DNA from: DATHZQ01 sp963823505
GTDB lineage: Bacteria; Actinomycetota; Acidimicrobiia; Spongiisociales; UBA5794
NCBI GenBank assembly: GCA_963823505.1
Contig: CAWGLY010000005.1
Coordinates: forward strand, 930,001 to 994,000
Direction of reading: 5' to 3'
DNA: 64,000 nucleotides
The number at the start of each line of letters is the position of its first letter. The stretch's first letter is position 1. A program made the translations under genes and the position numbers. A model generated the notes under the pieces. That model saw only the letters and a list, made by a program, of their open reading frames with translations, was not told the origin of the DNA and made no database searches. Positions 24,942 through 34,390 of the stretch are shown piece after piece.

Positions 24942-25639
24942 GCCTGCTCGAAGTGCGGGACATCCACACGTTCATCGGGCAGTTCCACATCCTCGAAGGG
25001 GTCTCGGTGGACGTGGCCGAGGGATCGATCGTGGCGCTGCTCGGCCGCAACGGCGCTGGCAAGACCACCACCCTGCGCACGATCCTGGGCCTCAGCCCGG
25101 CACGTTCCGGCACCATCACCTTCGGCGGCGTGCCAATTGCCGACCGGCGCAGTTTCGACATCGCGGCCATGGGCATCGGCTACGTGCCCGAGTATCGCGC
25201 CATCTTCTCCGACCTCTCTGTGGAAGAGAACCTCCGCATCGCCGAGCGCAAGAAGGGCGACTTCGCCGCCAAGGAGGATCTCATCTTCGGTCTGTTCCCC
25301 GACCTGAAGCGGCTCATCCGACTGCCCGGTACCAACCTCTCCGGTGGCCAGCAGCAGATGCTGGCGGTGGCGAGGGCGCTGGTGGCGGACAACCGGCTGC
25401 TCTTGATCGACGAACCGTCCGAAGGGCTGGCGCCGGTCATCATCGAGCAGATGATGGAGGCCGTTCGGCAGCTCTCCGAGCGCACCACGATCCTGCTGGT
25501 CGAGCAGAACTTCATCGTGGCCAGCCGTCTGGCGTCGGCCTACGTCATCGTCGAAGAGGGCCAAACCGTCAAGGCGGGCGCAATGTCCGACCTCGTCGAC
25601 GATGAGGAGACGATCCGCAAGTACCTGGGGGCAGCATGA
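24938..25639 (+). CDS. branched-chain-type ABC transporter ATP-binding protein (LivF-like)
   Basis: 233 residues. Walker A GRNGAGKTT near 36-44, signature LSGGQQQMLAVARAL, Walker B LLLIDEPSEGLAP, switch His replaced by Gln in LVEQNFIVAS, as is usual for LivF. It pairs with the LivG-like subunit to form the ATPase dimer. ATGA overlap upstream and a 49-base gap before the permease. Confidence 0.95.
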   Translation: MSLLEVRDIHTFIGQFHILEGVSVDVAEGSIVALLGRNGAGKTTTLRTILGLSPARSGTITFGGVPIADRRSFDIAAMGIGYVPEYRAIFSDLSVEENLRIAERKKGDFAAKEDLIFGLFPDLKRLIRLPGTNLSGGQQQMLAVARALVADNRLLLIDEPSEGLAPVIIEQMMEAVRQLSERTTILLVEQNFIVASRLASAYVIVEEGQTVKAGAMSDLVDDEETIRKYLGAA

Positions 25640-25688
25640 GCCTGCACCCACCCCTTTCCCGCCCGCCGGGTCCCGCCGGTGAGCAGGT

Positions 25689-27266
25689 GTGGCCGTGACG
25701 GACCTCTCCCCCGCTGCCCGTCGGTCCGAGTGGCTGAAGGACAACCGCAGCCGGCTGACCGTGCTGGCGGTGATCTTGTCGTTCTTCTTGGCCGCGTTTG
25801 CAGGTCTGGAGCAGGGCGACTGGTTTGCCACCATCATGCAAGGCCTCTCTGTTGGCGCCATCACGTTCCTCGTCGCCTCGGGTCTTTCACTCATCTTCGG
25901 TCTCATGGACGTGCTCAACCTGGCGCACGGTGAGCTCTTCATGCTTGGCGCCTACTTGGGGTGGACGGTCTATACCCGCTTCGACACCGTCATCGACGTC
26001 GCCGTACCGCTGCTCATCGTGGCCGCACCCTTCGCCGTGCTGCCGCTGTGGCGCAAGCTCAGCGCCGCCATACCGGACCCCCCGATGCTCCGCAGGACCA
26101 TGGCGTGGCTGCTCCTGCTGGGGGGTGCCGCCCTCGCCATCTACGGCGCGACCCGATTCCCGCTGGTGATCTGGAGCGCAGAGGACTTTGCGACGAGCCC
26201 GGGCAGCTTTTCCACGGCCATCGACCTCGGCACCCTCGCCCCTCTGGAAGCCGACGTGTTCACCGGACCTGCGGTCGTCGCCTTCATCGCCGCTCTCGCC
26301 GGCGGCGCACTTGCCGCCCTCGGTCTCAGCAGCTTCCGGCGGCACCCGGGGGAGGCAACAACCATCACCGGCCGTCATCTGCTGGGATTCGCCGGCCTGG
26401 TCACAGGGGCTGTCGTTCTCCACGTCGTCAAGGCGCCCCTCGACGAGTGGGTCTTTGGGCTGAGCACGACATGGCGGTTCTTCCTCGCCATGGCGATCTC
26501 CACCGCCATCGGCGCCGCCCTCGGCGCCTTCATCGAGGTGCTGTTGATCCGGCCGCTGTACGCACGACCGATCTACCAGCTGATGGTGACGCTCGGCGTC
26601 GGTTTTGTCATCATCGAACTGACCCGAGAGGTGTGGGGCCGGCCCGAGTTCACCATGGCCCGTCCCGCAGTCTTCAACGGAACCGGCGACGGATGCCCCG
26701 GCCAGGGACTGGGTGGGTTCTTCAGCGGATGCTCAACGGTGGAGGTGTTTGGCTCCCGGCTCCGGGTCTACAACGAAGGCTTCGTCGTACTGGTCGGCAT
26801 CCTTGTGTTACTCGGCGTCACCCTCCTGCTGCGCCGCACCCGGATTGGCATGGTGATCCGCGCCGGAGTCCAGGATTCTGAGATGGTCGAAGCCCTCGGC
26901 ATCAACGTCCGCCGGGTCTTCACTCAGGTCTTTGCCCTCGGTGCAGGGCTTGCGGCCCTCGGCGGCGTCCTCGCCGCACCTTCGATCGGGCTGAGCACCG
27001 GCATGGGTGCCCTGTTCCTCCTCGGGGCACTCATCGCCATGGCCATCGGCGGCCTGACCAGCTTCCCAGGCGCGGCGGCAGGTGCGGTGATCGTCGGGAT
27101 GCTCCAGCAGGTGATCATCCGCTACGGCCAAACCGGTATCAGCCTGCCCTTCCTCGAAGAGCCGTTCCGCCCGTCCCCCACGGTTGTGCCTGCCGCATCG
27201 ATCCTGCTCATGGTGATCGTCCTGCTCGTTTTGCCGTCGGGCCTGTTCGGGAAGACGGAACGATGA
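25689..27266 (+). CDS. branched-chain-type ABC transporter permease, enlarged (LivH-like)
   Basis: 525 residues from a GTG, against about 290-300 for ordinary LivH. The N-terminal family block GLSLIFGLMDVLNLAHGELFMLGAYLG (residues 65-91) and the C-terminal block from FIEVLLIRPLY (281) to GAVIVGMLQQVIIRYG are standard. Between them an extra region of about 160 residues (about 100-262) adds three or four hydrophobic segments and an extracytoplasmic-type loop. A second smaller insertion (GDGCPGQGLGGFFSGCS) has two cysteines. The stop overlaps livM as ATGA. Confidence 0.92.
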   Translation: MAVTDLSPAARRSEWLKDNRSRLTVLAVILSFFLAAFAGLEQGDWFATIMQGLSVGAITFLVASGLSLIFGLMDVLNLAHGELFMLGAYLGWTVYTRFDTVIDVAVPLLIVAAPFAVLPLWRKLSAAIPDPPMLRRTMAWLLLLGGAALAIYGATRFPLVIWSAEDFATSPGSFSTAIDLGTLAPLEADVFTGPAVVAFIAALAGGALAALGLSSFRRHPGEATTITGRHLLGFAGLVTGAVVLHVVKAPLDEWVFGLSTTWRFFLAMAISTAIGAALGAFIEVLLIRPLYARPIYQLMVTLGVGFVIIELTREVWGRPEFTMARPAVFNGTGDGCPGQGLGGFFSGCSTVEVFGSRLRVYNEGFVVLVGILVLLGVTLLLRRTRIGMVIRAGVQDSEMVEALGINVRRVFTQVFALGAGLAALGGVLAAPSIGLSTGMGALFLLGALIAMAIGGLTSFPGAAAGAVIVGMLQQVIIRYGQTGISLPFLEEPFRPSPTVVPAASILLMVIVLLVLPSGLFGKTER

Positions 27267-28378
27267 CGGCATCGAACACGGCCGTCCGTGGGCTGCGAGG
27301 CATCCTGGCTCGCCGCCGCGGGCTCATCGTCGTCGCGGTTGCCCTCGTGATGTTTCCCTTCCTCGTCTCGGTCATGGTCGACGGCGGCAGCGTTTCCTCC
27401 GTCCTCAACAACGAACAGGGCAATGCGCGGTTCCTGCAAGGTCTCGCCATCGAGGTCTTCATCCTGGCGATCTATGCCGTGAGCTACGACCTGATCCTCG
27501 GCGTGACGGGCCTGCTGTCGTTTGGGCACGCCATGTTCTTCGCCGTCGGGGCCTACACCTTCGGCATCGCCCTCAAGACGTGGGATCTGGAGTGGCCGGT
27601 CGCCATCGGTGTCGTGCTCGTCGCTGCGCTGCTGCAGGCCAGCCTGTTTGCGCTCGTCCTCCCCAGGGTGAAGGGCATCACCTTCGCTCTCGTGACCCTC
27701 GGCATGGCGTCGGTGTTCTGGATCGTGATCCAATCGAGCGACCTTGCCGACTTCGCTGGTGCAGAGATCGGCCTGCAGGGCGTTCAGGCTCCTGTGTGGT
27801 TCCTCGACACGACGAACGAACGGTTCGTCTTCTACCTCATTGCCCTCGGCGTCACACTCGCCACCTATGTCGTCTACACGTGGATCGTTCGCTCCCCCGC
27901 CGGGTCCGTCATGTCGGCGACTCGGGAGAACGAAGACCGGGCCCTGATGCTCGGCTACAACACCTTCTGGTTCAAGTACCTGGCGCTGATCGTTGCATCG
28001 ATCACCGCAGCGCTGGCAGGGACGCTGCACACGCTCCACCAGCCGATCGTCACCCCCGGCATCGCAAGCCTCGGCTTCACCGTCACTGCGCTCCTCATCA
28101 TCCTCATCGGCGGTGTCGGGACCATCAGCGGTGCGTTCATCGGCGCCGCGGTGTTCCGGCTGCTCCAGTACTACCTCGACCGGTGGTTTGGTGGGGCGTC
28201 TGAGCTGTTGATCGGCCTGGCCTACGTCGCCCTCGTGCTGTATCTGCCCTTCGGGATCGTCGGAACCTGGAGGTCGAAGTCCATCGGCCGGGCGGCGGGT
28301 CGAGCGCGCTTGTCCCGGCTGCTGGGCGGCGCCGACGAGAGCTACGACCGGGACTCGGAAGGGGCTCCGGACTTGTGA
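27263..28378 (+). CDS. branched-chain-type ABC transporter permease (LivM-like)
   Basis: 371 residues and about nine membrane segments. Family motifs: YDLILGVTGLLSFGHAMFFAVGAY near residue 72 and the coupling-helix region SVMSATRENEDRALMLGYN, where the EAA-like loop contacts the ATPases. LivM-type C-terminal stretch LIILIGGVGTISGAFIGA. Coupled by ATGA to the LivH-like permease and by GTGA to the acyl-CoA synthetase that follows. Confidence 0.94.
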   Translation: MTASNTAVRGLRGILARRRGLIVVAVALVMFPFLVSVMVDGGSVSSVLNNEQGNARFLQGLAIEVFILAIYAVSYDLILGVTGLLSFGHAMFFAVGAYTFGIALKTWDLEWPVAIGVVLVAALLQASLFALVLPRVKGITFALVTLGMASVFWIVIQSSDLADFAGAEIGLQGVQAPVWFLDTTNERFVFYLIALGVTLATYVVYTWIVRSPAGSVMSATRENEDRALMLGYNTFWFKYLALIVASITAALAGTLHTLHQPIVTPGIASLGFTVTALLIILIGGVGTISGAFIGAAVFRLLQYYLDRWFGGASELLIGLAYVALVLYLPFGIVGTWRSKSIGRAAGRARLSRLLGGADESYDRDSEGAPDL

Positions 28379-29871
28379 CCCGACCCGTTCCTGCCTTCGA
28401 CTGGATCCGCCACCACGCAGATCTCCGTCCTGGCGCTGAGGCGCTCATCGACGATGGGCGTGGGCTGCACCTCACCTACGCCGCTCTCGAAGAAGAAGTC
28501 TGTCGACTTGCCGCCTGGCTGCAGTCCAACGGCGTCGCTGCAGGCGACAGGGTGGCATTCTTGGCCGGCAACACGACAGACGTGTTCGAAGCGCTGTTCG
28601 CCTGCGCCAAGATCAGCGCAGTGCTGGTACCGCTCAACTGGCGCCTGGCCGTACCCGAGCTCCAGTTCATCGTCGACGACTGCCGTCCCCGAGTCCTCAT
28701 CTACGAAGATGGCTTCGCTGCGGCGGCGGCTGAACTGAACGCCGTCGTGAAGCTCCGCCTCGGCGACGACTACGCAGGCGCCAAGCGGGAGGCGGACCCG
28801 CGAGGTGTGGGTCCCGTCACCGCGACCCACGACGACCCGTGGGCCATCATGTACACCTCAGGCACGACGGGGAACCCCAAAGGCGCCATCGTCACCCACG
28901 GCATGTTCTTCTGGAACGCAGCCAATGTCGGCAGCGCCGTCGACCTGACCTCACGATCGACAAACCTCAACGTGTTGCCCACCTTCCACACCGGCGGTCT
29001 GAACCTCTACACCACGCCTTGCCTCCACCTCGGCGCCCGCTCGGTCAACCTTCGCGAGTTTGATGCCGCCAACGTGCTCCACTGGCTCGCCGGCGGCGAG
29101 ATCACGCACTTTTTCGGAGTCCCTGCGGTCTACCAGTTCCTCGCCGAGCACCCTCAGTGGGAATCCACCGATCTTGCGAACGTCGAGTCGTGGGCATGCG
29201 GTGGCGCCCCCATGCCGGTTGCCCTGCTCCAGCGGTATGCGGCGCGAGGCGTGGTCATCCGCCAAGGTATGGGCCTGACCGAGACGAGCCCAACCGTCTT
29301 CTTGACCGACGAGGCTCACGCCGTCTCCAAGGCGGGTTCGGTGGGCAAGCCATGCCTGCACACCGAGATCCGGGTGGTCGACGAGGACGGCGCCGACGTC
29401 CCCACCGATGCTGTTGGAGAGCTGCTCGTGCGCGGGCCCAACGTCACCCCCGGGTACTGGGAGCGCCCCGAGGCCAATGCCTCCTCATTCACCGACGGCT
29501 GGCTCCACACCGGCGACGCCGCCAGGATCGACGGGGACGGCTACGTCTACATCGTGGACCGTTGGAAAGACATGTACATCTCTGGGGGCGAAAACGTCTA
29601 TCCCGCGGAAGTCGAACAGGTGCTCTTCCACCACCCCAACGTTCTCGACGTCGCAGTCATCGGCGCCCCCGACGAGCGCTGGGGCGAGGTTGGGGTGGCA
29701 GTCGTCGTGCCCAGGGACCTCGCAACCTTCGACCAGAGCGAGCTGTTGAGCTTCTGCGATGGCAAGCTGGCCCGCTACAAGATCCCAAAGCGTGTCGTGG
29801 TGTACGACGAGCTGCCAAGGAACGCGGCCGGGAAGGTCCTGAAACGGCGGCTGCGAGCCGAGCTGCCCTGA
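28375..29871 (+). CDS. acyl-CoA synthetase (AMP-forming), second copy
   Basis: 498 residues, ANL superfamily. Motifs: MYTSGTTGNPKGAIVTHG, QGMGLTETSPTVFL, WLHTGDAARIDGDGYVYIVDR, WKDMYISGGENVYPAEVE, and the catalytic lysine in PRNAAGKVLKRRL. Starts at GTG overlapping the livM stop (GTGA). Clearly related to the first synthetase of this operon but divergent, so the two probably handle different acids or different steps. Last gene of the operon; it converges with the MaoC-like gene 17 bases on. Confidence 0.94.
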   Translation: MTRPVPAFDWIRHHADLRPGAEALIDDGRGLHLTYAALEEEVCRLAAWLQSNGVAAGDRVAFLAGNTTDVFEALFACAKISAVLVPLNWRLAVPELQFIVDDCRPRVLIYEDGFAAAAAELNAVVKLRLGDDYAGAKREADPRGVGPVTATHDDPWAIMYTSGTTGNPKGAIVTHGMFFWNAANVGSAVDLTSRSTNLNVLPTFHTGGLNLYTTPCLHLGARSVNLREFDAANVLHWLAGGEITHFFGVPAVYQFLAEHPQWESTDLANVESWACGGAPMPVALLQRYAARGVVIRQGMGLTETSPTVFLTDEAHAVSKAGSVGKPCLHTEIRVVDEDGADVPTDAVGELLVRGPNVTPGYWERPEANASSFTDGWLHTGDAARIDGDGYVYIVDRWKDMYISGGENVYPAEVEQVLFHHPNVLDVAVIGAPDERWGEVGVAVVVPRDLATFDQSELLSFCDGKLARYKIPKRVVVYDELPRNAAGKVLKRRLRAELP

Positions 29872-29888
29872 GCACCACCGGGGAGGGA

Positions 29889-30719
29889 TCAGCCCGCAGG
29901 GGCGAGATCCCGAGCCAGCACCAGCGCTTCACCGCCGAGGGCAACGCCGGAGCCGGTCGTGCACGTCGTCTTCAGGTTGACCAGGCCCTTCTCCGGCCGC
30001 AACCGCACGATCTCGACAGAGGTGGTCACCGCCTCGCCGACGGCAACCGGATGCTCGAACGCATAGCGCTGCTTGAGCCAGTTGGCCCCTGGCCCGGGGA
30101 CCCTGGTACCCAGCAGATCGGAGACCAGGCCGCCGAGGAGCGGCGGAGGCACCTCGGCCGTGTCACCGCGGTAGCGCGGGTCTGCGTCATCGACCAGACG
30201 GCACCACTCCGCAACGTCCGCAGGGTGGATGGTCCGCTCCTTGGTTGCCGTCGCACCGAGCGTGAGGTGGCCGAGTTTGGTCGCCTCGCTCACCTCCCCG
30301 ACGGGAGTCTCCGGCTGCAGATCTCGCGGTTCCTGATGCGGCACCAGCACAGCGGTGCCCATGAGCGTCGTCGTGCCCGTGTCGGTCTCCACCCGCTCTC
30401 GCAAAGTCACCCCGTCGGCACCCGCATCGGCCTCCACCTGGAAGTGAGCAACAAGCGGCACCCCCGCAAACGTTGGCGCTGGGAACACGAGATTCTGCGT
30501 CGAGACGCGGTACGTCGGGCCGAGACGGCGGGATACGGCTGCGGCCAGCTCACTGAACAGAAGCATGCCGTGGGCGACCGTCTTTCCGAATCGGGTGCGC
30601 CGCGCAAATGCCGGATCGATGTGGATCGGGTTGGTGTCGCCGCTCAGCTCCGCAAAAGCGTCAAAATCCTCCTGAGTCAGACGCAGCGAAACTCGCCAGC
30701 GTTCTCCGGCGTGCAGCAC
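29889..30719 (-). CDS. MaoC-like double-hotdog hydratase
   Basis: 276 residues with two hotdog folds. The N-terminal one carries the hydratase-2 motif: DFDAFAELSGDTNPIHIDPAFA, then TRFGKTVAHGMLLFSELAA (catalytic Asp and His of NPIHxD...HG). The C-terminal one has LVDDADPRYRGD without the full motif and is probably structural. Such proteins hydrate trans-2-enoyl-CoA, or act as FAS-II-type (HadAB-like) dehydratases. It is convergent with the acyl-CoA-handling operon, which fits acyl-CoA metabolism, but co-regulation is not shown. Confidence 0.84.
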   Translation of the reverse strand: MLHAGERWRVSLRLTQEDFDAFAELSGDTNPIHIDPAFARRTRFGKTVAHGMLLFSELAAAVSRRLGPTYRVSTQNLVFPAPTFAGVPLVAHFQVEADAGADGVTLRERVETDTGTTTLMGTAVLVPHQEPRDLQPETPVGEVSEATKLGHLTLGATATKERTIHPADVAEWCRLVDDADPRYRGDTAEVPPPLLGGLVSDLLGTRVPGPGANWLKQRYAFEHPVAVGEAVTTSVEIVRLRPEKGLVNLKTTCTTGSGVALGGEALVLARDLAPAG

Positions 30720-30820
30720 AACCCTAACTCTCTCACTCGCGCCCCTCGATCATGCCGCAAACGCGCCTTGGATGCCAGCCCGGTCGGATTCGCCATCGAT
30801 CCGGCGTAACTGCCGCGAGG

Positions 30821-31516
30821 TCAGCCCTCGTCGCTGACCGCGGCGGGGGCCAGAAGAGAGAGGGGAACAGTCGACTCGACCATTTGCCAGCATTGTGCCT
30901 CGACTACCTGGCTGCGGCAGAAGAGCTCGTAGCGATACAGGCCTGAGGACCACATCAGGTTGAGCCCGTCCTCGACCGCAGAGGACGTGATGCCTGAGCC
31001 CGCCTCGCTGGCGGCCGTCGCCTGACCGACCCTGAGGACGGCAAGCCTGCCCTCATCGTCTGTGTACGGCAGCACCGACCACAGGCCGAAGGCCGCGGAC
31101 ACCTCGATGTCGAGTGTTGCCGATGCGGCGTCGTACACGAGCTGACTCGTGATCCAGTCCGCAGATTCGGGTACCAAAGAAGGGAACTCGACGCCGGGCA
31201 AGGCGATGTCGATCTCGGCGGGACTCGCCTGGATGAACCGCCCTTCGTCCGTGCCCCTCGCCCATACGGCTGCGATCACGGCCCCAGGCTCGCCGATCGT
31301 CTCGCCCTCGATGGCCTGGTTGAACCAGCCGACGTTCTCGACTTCGATCACGTCGGATACCGCGGTGACGGGAGCGGTGTCGGCGGTGAAGCGTGTTGAC
31401 GTCGTGCTCCCTTCGACGTAGTCGTGGGAACGCAGGCCAAGTCCATCCATCATCCCTGTGTCACCGCAGGCAGCAACAACGAGCACGAAGCACGCTATGG
31501 ATGCAATTCGCTTCAC
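30821..31516 (-). CDS. hypothetical lipoprotein
   Basis: 231 residues from a GTG (VKRIASIACFVLVVAACG). The lipobox VVAAC predicts a lipid-anchored, exported protein. The rest is soluble, acidic, and has two Cys near the C-terminus (LFCRSQVVEAQCWQM) that could form a disulfide. No family recognised. The start at 31516 was preferred over 31534 because it puts the basic residues at the very N-terminus. Divergent from the lipoate-ligase gene. Confidence 0.7.
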   Translation of the reverse strand: MKRIASIACFVLVVAACGDTGMMDGLGLRSHDYVEGSTTSTRFTADTAPVTAVSDVIEVENVGWFNQAIEGETIGEPGAVIAAVWARGTDEGRFIQASPAEIDIALPGVEFPSLVPESADWITSQLVYDAASATLDIEVSAAFGLWSVLPYTDDEGRLAVLRVGQATAASEAGSGITSSAVEDGLNLMWSSGLYRYELFCRSQVVEAQCWQMVESTVPLSLLAPAAVSDEG

Positions 31517-31608
31517 GAGGATGTCCGGCTCCACTTCTTCGCCACCCCTGGGCCAGGTCGGAGGTTACCGGGGTCTCTGCCCAACACCAGGATCAGTACC
31601 CTGCGCCG

Positions 31609-32370
31609 ATGCCGGCCATGACCCCACTGCGCATCGTCCGAGATGCGTTCACCGAAGACCCAGCGCTCGACACCGCCGTTTCCCGGGCACTGCTCCTGCG
31701 TGCGTCTGACGGTGAGATACCGGAGACCTTCAGGCTGCACGTGCCCGGTCGTGTGGTCGCCTTCGGGAAGCGGGACACCCTGGAGCCTGGCTACCCCGCA
31801 GCCGTGGCCGTCACCCGTCAGAACGGGTTTGCACCCATCGAGCGGCTTGCCGGCGGCAGGGCCGCGGTGTTCACACGCCACACGCTGGCCTTTGCATGGA
31901 CCATTCCTGATCCAGACCCGCGTCGCGGGATCTACGACCGGTTCCGACGGCTCTCGGCGCTGATGGTGGGTGCCTTTGGGCGACTCGGCGTCGCCAGCGA
32001 TGTCGGCGAGATCCCGGGGGAGTATTGCCCCGGCGACTACAGCGTCCATCACGCCGGGCGGATCAAGCTCATGGGGGTCGGCCAGCGACTGGCACGGCGC
32101 GCCGCCCACGTTGGTGGCGTCGTGGTGGTCGACCGCAGCGAGGACGTGCGCAACATCCTGGTCGACGTCTACGCCGCGCTCGGCCTGCACTGGGAACCGG
32201 AGACGGCAGGCGCACTCACCGACGTGCATCCTGGGATCACGCTCCAGGCTGCCGCCGACGCCGTGCTCGAGGAGCTGGCAGGTCACCGCACCATCGTGCC
32301 GGACGAAATCTCCACGGCGACGGTGGATCTCGCCCACCGCTTGGCCGATGATCATGTCCCCAAGGTGTGA
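31609..32370 (+). CDS. lipoate-protein ligase A-like protein
   Basis: 253 residues of the biotin/lipoate ligase fold. RLAGGRAAVFTRHTLAFAW matches the family RRxxGGxxVxH block, and GRIKLMGVGQRLARRA holds the lysine expected to contact the acyl-adenylate. It would attach lipoate or octanoate to 2-oxoacid dehydrogenase or GcvH proteins. A GEYCPGDYS stretch corresponds to the lipoyl-pocket loop. The ligand (lipoate, octanoate or biotin) cannot be settled. ATG 31609 chosen; 31618 is an alternative. Confidence 0.83.
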   Translation: MPAMTPLRIVRDAFTEDPALDTAVSRALLLRASDGEIPETFRLHVPGRVVAFGKRDTLEPGYPAAVAVTRQNGFAPIERLAGGRAAVFTRHTLAFAWTIPDPDPRRGIYDRFRRLSALMVGAFGRLGVASDVGEIPGEYCPGDYSVHHAGRIKLMGVGQRLARRAAHVGGVVVVDRSEDVRNILVDVYAALGLHWEPETAGALTDVHPGITLQAAADAVLEELAGHRTIVPDEISTATVDLAHRLADDHVPKV

Positions 32371-32388
32371 CGAGCCGCGGCTCGTCAC
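32367..32388. terminator. 22-bp perfect palindrome between convergent genes
   Basis: GTGACGAGCCG followed directly by its reverse complement. It contains the TGA of the lipoate-ligase gene (32368-32370) and abuts the stop of the minus-strand ATPase gene at 32389. Position and symmetry suit a bidirectional terminator, though the loop would have to use some stem bases and there is no U-tract. Confidence 0.55.
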
Positions 32389-33399
32389 TCAGCGACCGGT
32401 CGGGTCGAGGTGCTGATACGCACCTGTCTTGAGGTGGCACGCGGCCATGTGGCCCTCGTCGCCATCGACTGTGAGCAGCATTGGCTGATGAATCGAGCAC
32501 GGGTCCGGCCGGGCAATCGGGCACCGGGGGTGGAACCGGCAGCCGGTCGGCGGATCGATCGGTGACGGGACATCGCCCTGCAGCACCATCCTCTTGCGGC
32601 GGCGAGATGGATCCGGCACAGGAATCGCCGAGAGCAGCGCCTGGGTATACGGGTGGGTCGGTTTGCCGTAGAGCGAATCCCGATCCGTCAGCTCTGCGAT
32701 CTGACCGAGATACATGACTGCCACCCGGTCGCTGATGTGCTCCACCACCGCCAAGTTGTGGGCGATGAACAGGAGCGTCAGGTTGAGTTCCTGCTGCAAC
32801 TCCTTCAACAAGTTCAGCACCTGGGCCTGGACCGAAACGTCGAGAGCTGAGACCGGCTCATCGGCCACGACAAAATCCGGCTTCATGATCAATGCCCTGG
32901 CGATGCCGATGCGCTGTCGTTGCCCTCCGGAGAACTCGTGCGGGTACCGACCCGCATGGGCGGGCGTCAGCCCTACCAGCTCGAGCATGTCGCTCACCCG
33001 CTGCCGCCGCTCGTCACGATCTCCCATACCGTGAAGCCGTAGTCCTTCGGAGATGGAGTCCCCCACCTGGGTGCGGGGGTCGAGGGACGAGAAGGGGTCC
33101 TGGAAGATGATCTGAGCCTTGCGGCGAAACGGCTTGAGCTTCTGCCCATGCAGGTGGGTCACGTCCTGACCCTCAAACTCGATCGTGCCGGACGTGGGCT
33201 CCAGCAGGCGAACGAGCAGTCGACCAAGTGTTGACTTGCCACATCCGGACTCCCCCACCAGCCCGATGGTCTCCCCTGCGGCAATGTCGAACGACACGTC
33301 GCTGACGGCGCTGACCTTTGCGACCTCGCGTTGGAAGATGCCGCCCTTGACAGGGAATGTCTTGATCAGATCTCTGACGCGAACCAGCGGCTCAGCCAT
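32389..33399 (-). CDS. oligopeptide-type ABC transporter ATP-binding protein (OppF/DppF-like)
   Basis: 336 residues. Walker A GESGCGKST at 49-57, signature FSGGQRQRIGIARAL, Walker B FVVADEPVSALD, switch His in FIAHNLAVVEH, and the C-terminal oligo/dipeptide extension with cysteines GCRFHPRCPIARPDPC, which in this family can bind an Fe-S cluster. The ATG at 33399 overlaps the 3' end of the OppD-like gene by 8 bases; upstream in-frame codons belong to the other gene. Last gene of the importer operon. Confidence 0.94.
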   Translation of the reverse strand: MAEPLVRVRDLIKTFPVKGGIFQREVAKVSAVSDVSFDIAAGETIGLVGESGCGKSTLGRLLVRLLEPTSGTIEFEGQDVTHLHGQKLKPFRRKAQIIFQDPFSSLDPRTQVGDSISEGLRLHGMGDRDERRQRVSDMLELVGLTPAHAGRYPHEFSGGQRQRIGIARALIMKPDFVVADEPVSALDVSVQAQVLNLLKELQQELNLTLLFIAHNLAVVEHISDRVAVMYLGQIAELTDRDSLYGKPTHPYTQALLSAIPVPDPSRRRKRMVLQGDVPSPIDPPTGCRFHPRCPIARPDPCSIHQPMLLTVDGDEGHMAACHLKTGAYQHLDPTGR

Positions 33400-34390
33400 G
33401 TGCGCCGTCCTCGGCGAACAACCAGCACCGCACCTGGTGTCCGGGCGCCACCTCGCGCAGTTCGGGCTTCTCCACGGTGCAAATCTCGAGTCCGTTCTCG
33501 ACACGGGCGACGCAACGCGAGGCGAACCGGCAGCCCACGGGAAGGTCGACCAGGGACGGCACAATCCCGGGGATCGTTGCCAAGGTATCGGTGAGCGCCC
33601 CGAGGACCGGGATCGAACCGATGAGCCCAACGGTGTAGGGGTGTTTGGGCTTCGCAAACAGCGTCTGCACGTCGGTCTCCTCGACGATTTCACCTGCATA
33701 CATGACCGCCACCCGATCGGCCATCTCAGCGACCACCCCGAGGTCGTGGGTGATCAGCAGCACGGCAGTGTTGGACGACGATTGGAGCTCTCGCATGAGA
33801 TCGAGGATCTGCGCCTGGATCGTCACGTCGAGCGCCGTCGTCGGCTCGTCGGCGATCAGCAACTCAGGTTCACATGCCAGCGCCATGGCGATCATCACCC
33901 GCTGCCCCATGCCGCCCGACAGCTCATGCGGATACGCCTTGGCGCGGGAGGCAGGGTCGGGGATTCCCACCCGCTCCAGCATCTCGATGACTTTCTCCTC
34001 CTCGACGTCGTTCGACCAGTCCCGGTGGAGTTTGAAGACCTCCTTGATCTGCACCCCGGCTCGTTGCACCGGATTGAGCGCCGAGCCAGGCTGCTGGAAG
34101 ATCATCGAGACATGCTCGCCGCGGAGCCGGCGCATGTCGTCCTTCTTGAGGTTGGTGATGTTCTCCCCGTTGAACAGGATCTCCCCTGCAACGATCTTGC
34201 CGGGGTGGCCGATCAAACCCATCACCGAGAGCGAGGTCACCGATTTGCCGCATCCCGACTCGCCGACCAAACCCAGCACTTCGCCTCGATCGATGTGCAA
34301 CGACACCTCGTCTACGGCCTTCACGACACCGTCCCTGGTGTCGAAGTGGGTCTTGAGCCCGCGCACCTCCAGCAGACGGTCGTCGTTCAC
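33392..34390 (-). CDS. oligopeptide-type ABC transporter ATP-binding protein (OppD/DppD-like)
   Basis: 332 residues from a GTG overlapping the permease stop (GTGA). Walker A GESGCGKS near 43-50, signature LSGGMGQRVMIAMAL, Walker B LLIADEPTTALD, His in LITHDLGVVAEMA, and the C-terminal GCRFASRCVARVENGLEIC cysteine region. It forms the ATPase pair with the OppF-like subunit. The signature has GMGQR in place of the common GMRQR. Confidence 0.94.
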   Translation of the reverse strand: MNDDRLLEVRGLKTHFDTRDGVVKAVDEVSLHIDRGEVLGLVGESGCGKSVTSLSVMGLIGHPGKIVAGEILFNGENITNLKKDDMRRLRGEHVSMIFQQPGSALNPVQRAGVQIKEVFKLHRDWSNDVEEEKVIEMLERVGIPDPASRAKAYPHELSGGMGQRVMIAMALACEPELLIADEPTTALDVTIQAQILDLMRELQSSSNTAVLLITHDLGVVAEMADRVAVMYAGEIVEETDVQTLFAKPKHPYTVGLIGSIPVLGALTDTLATIPGIVPSLVDLPVGCRFASRCVARVENGLEICTVEKPELREVAPGHQVRCWLFAEDGAHG

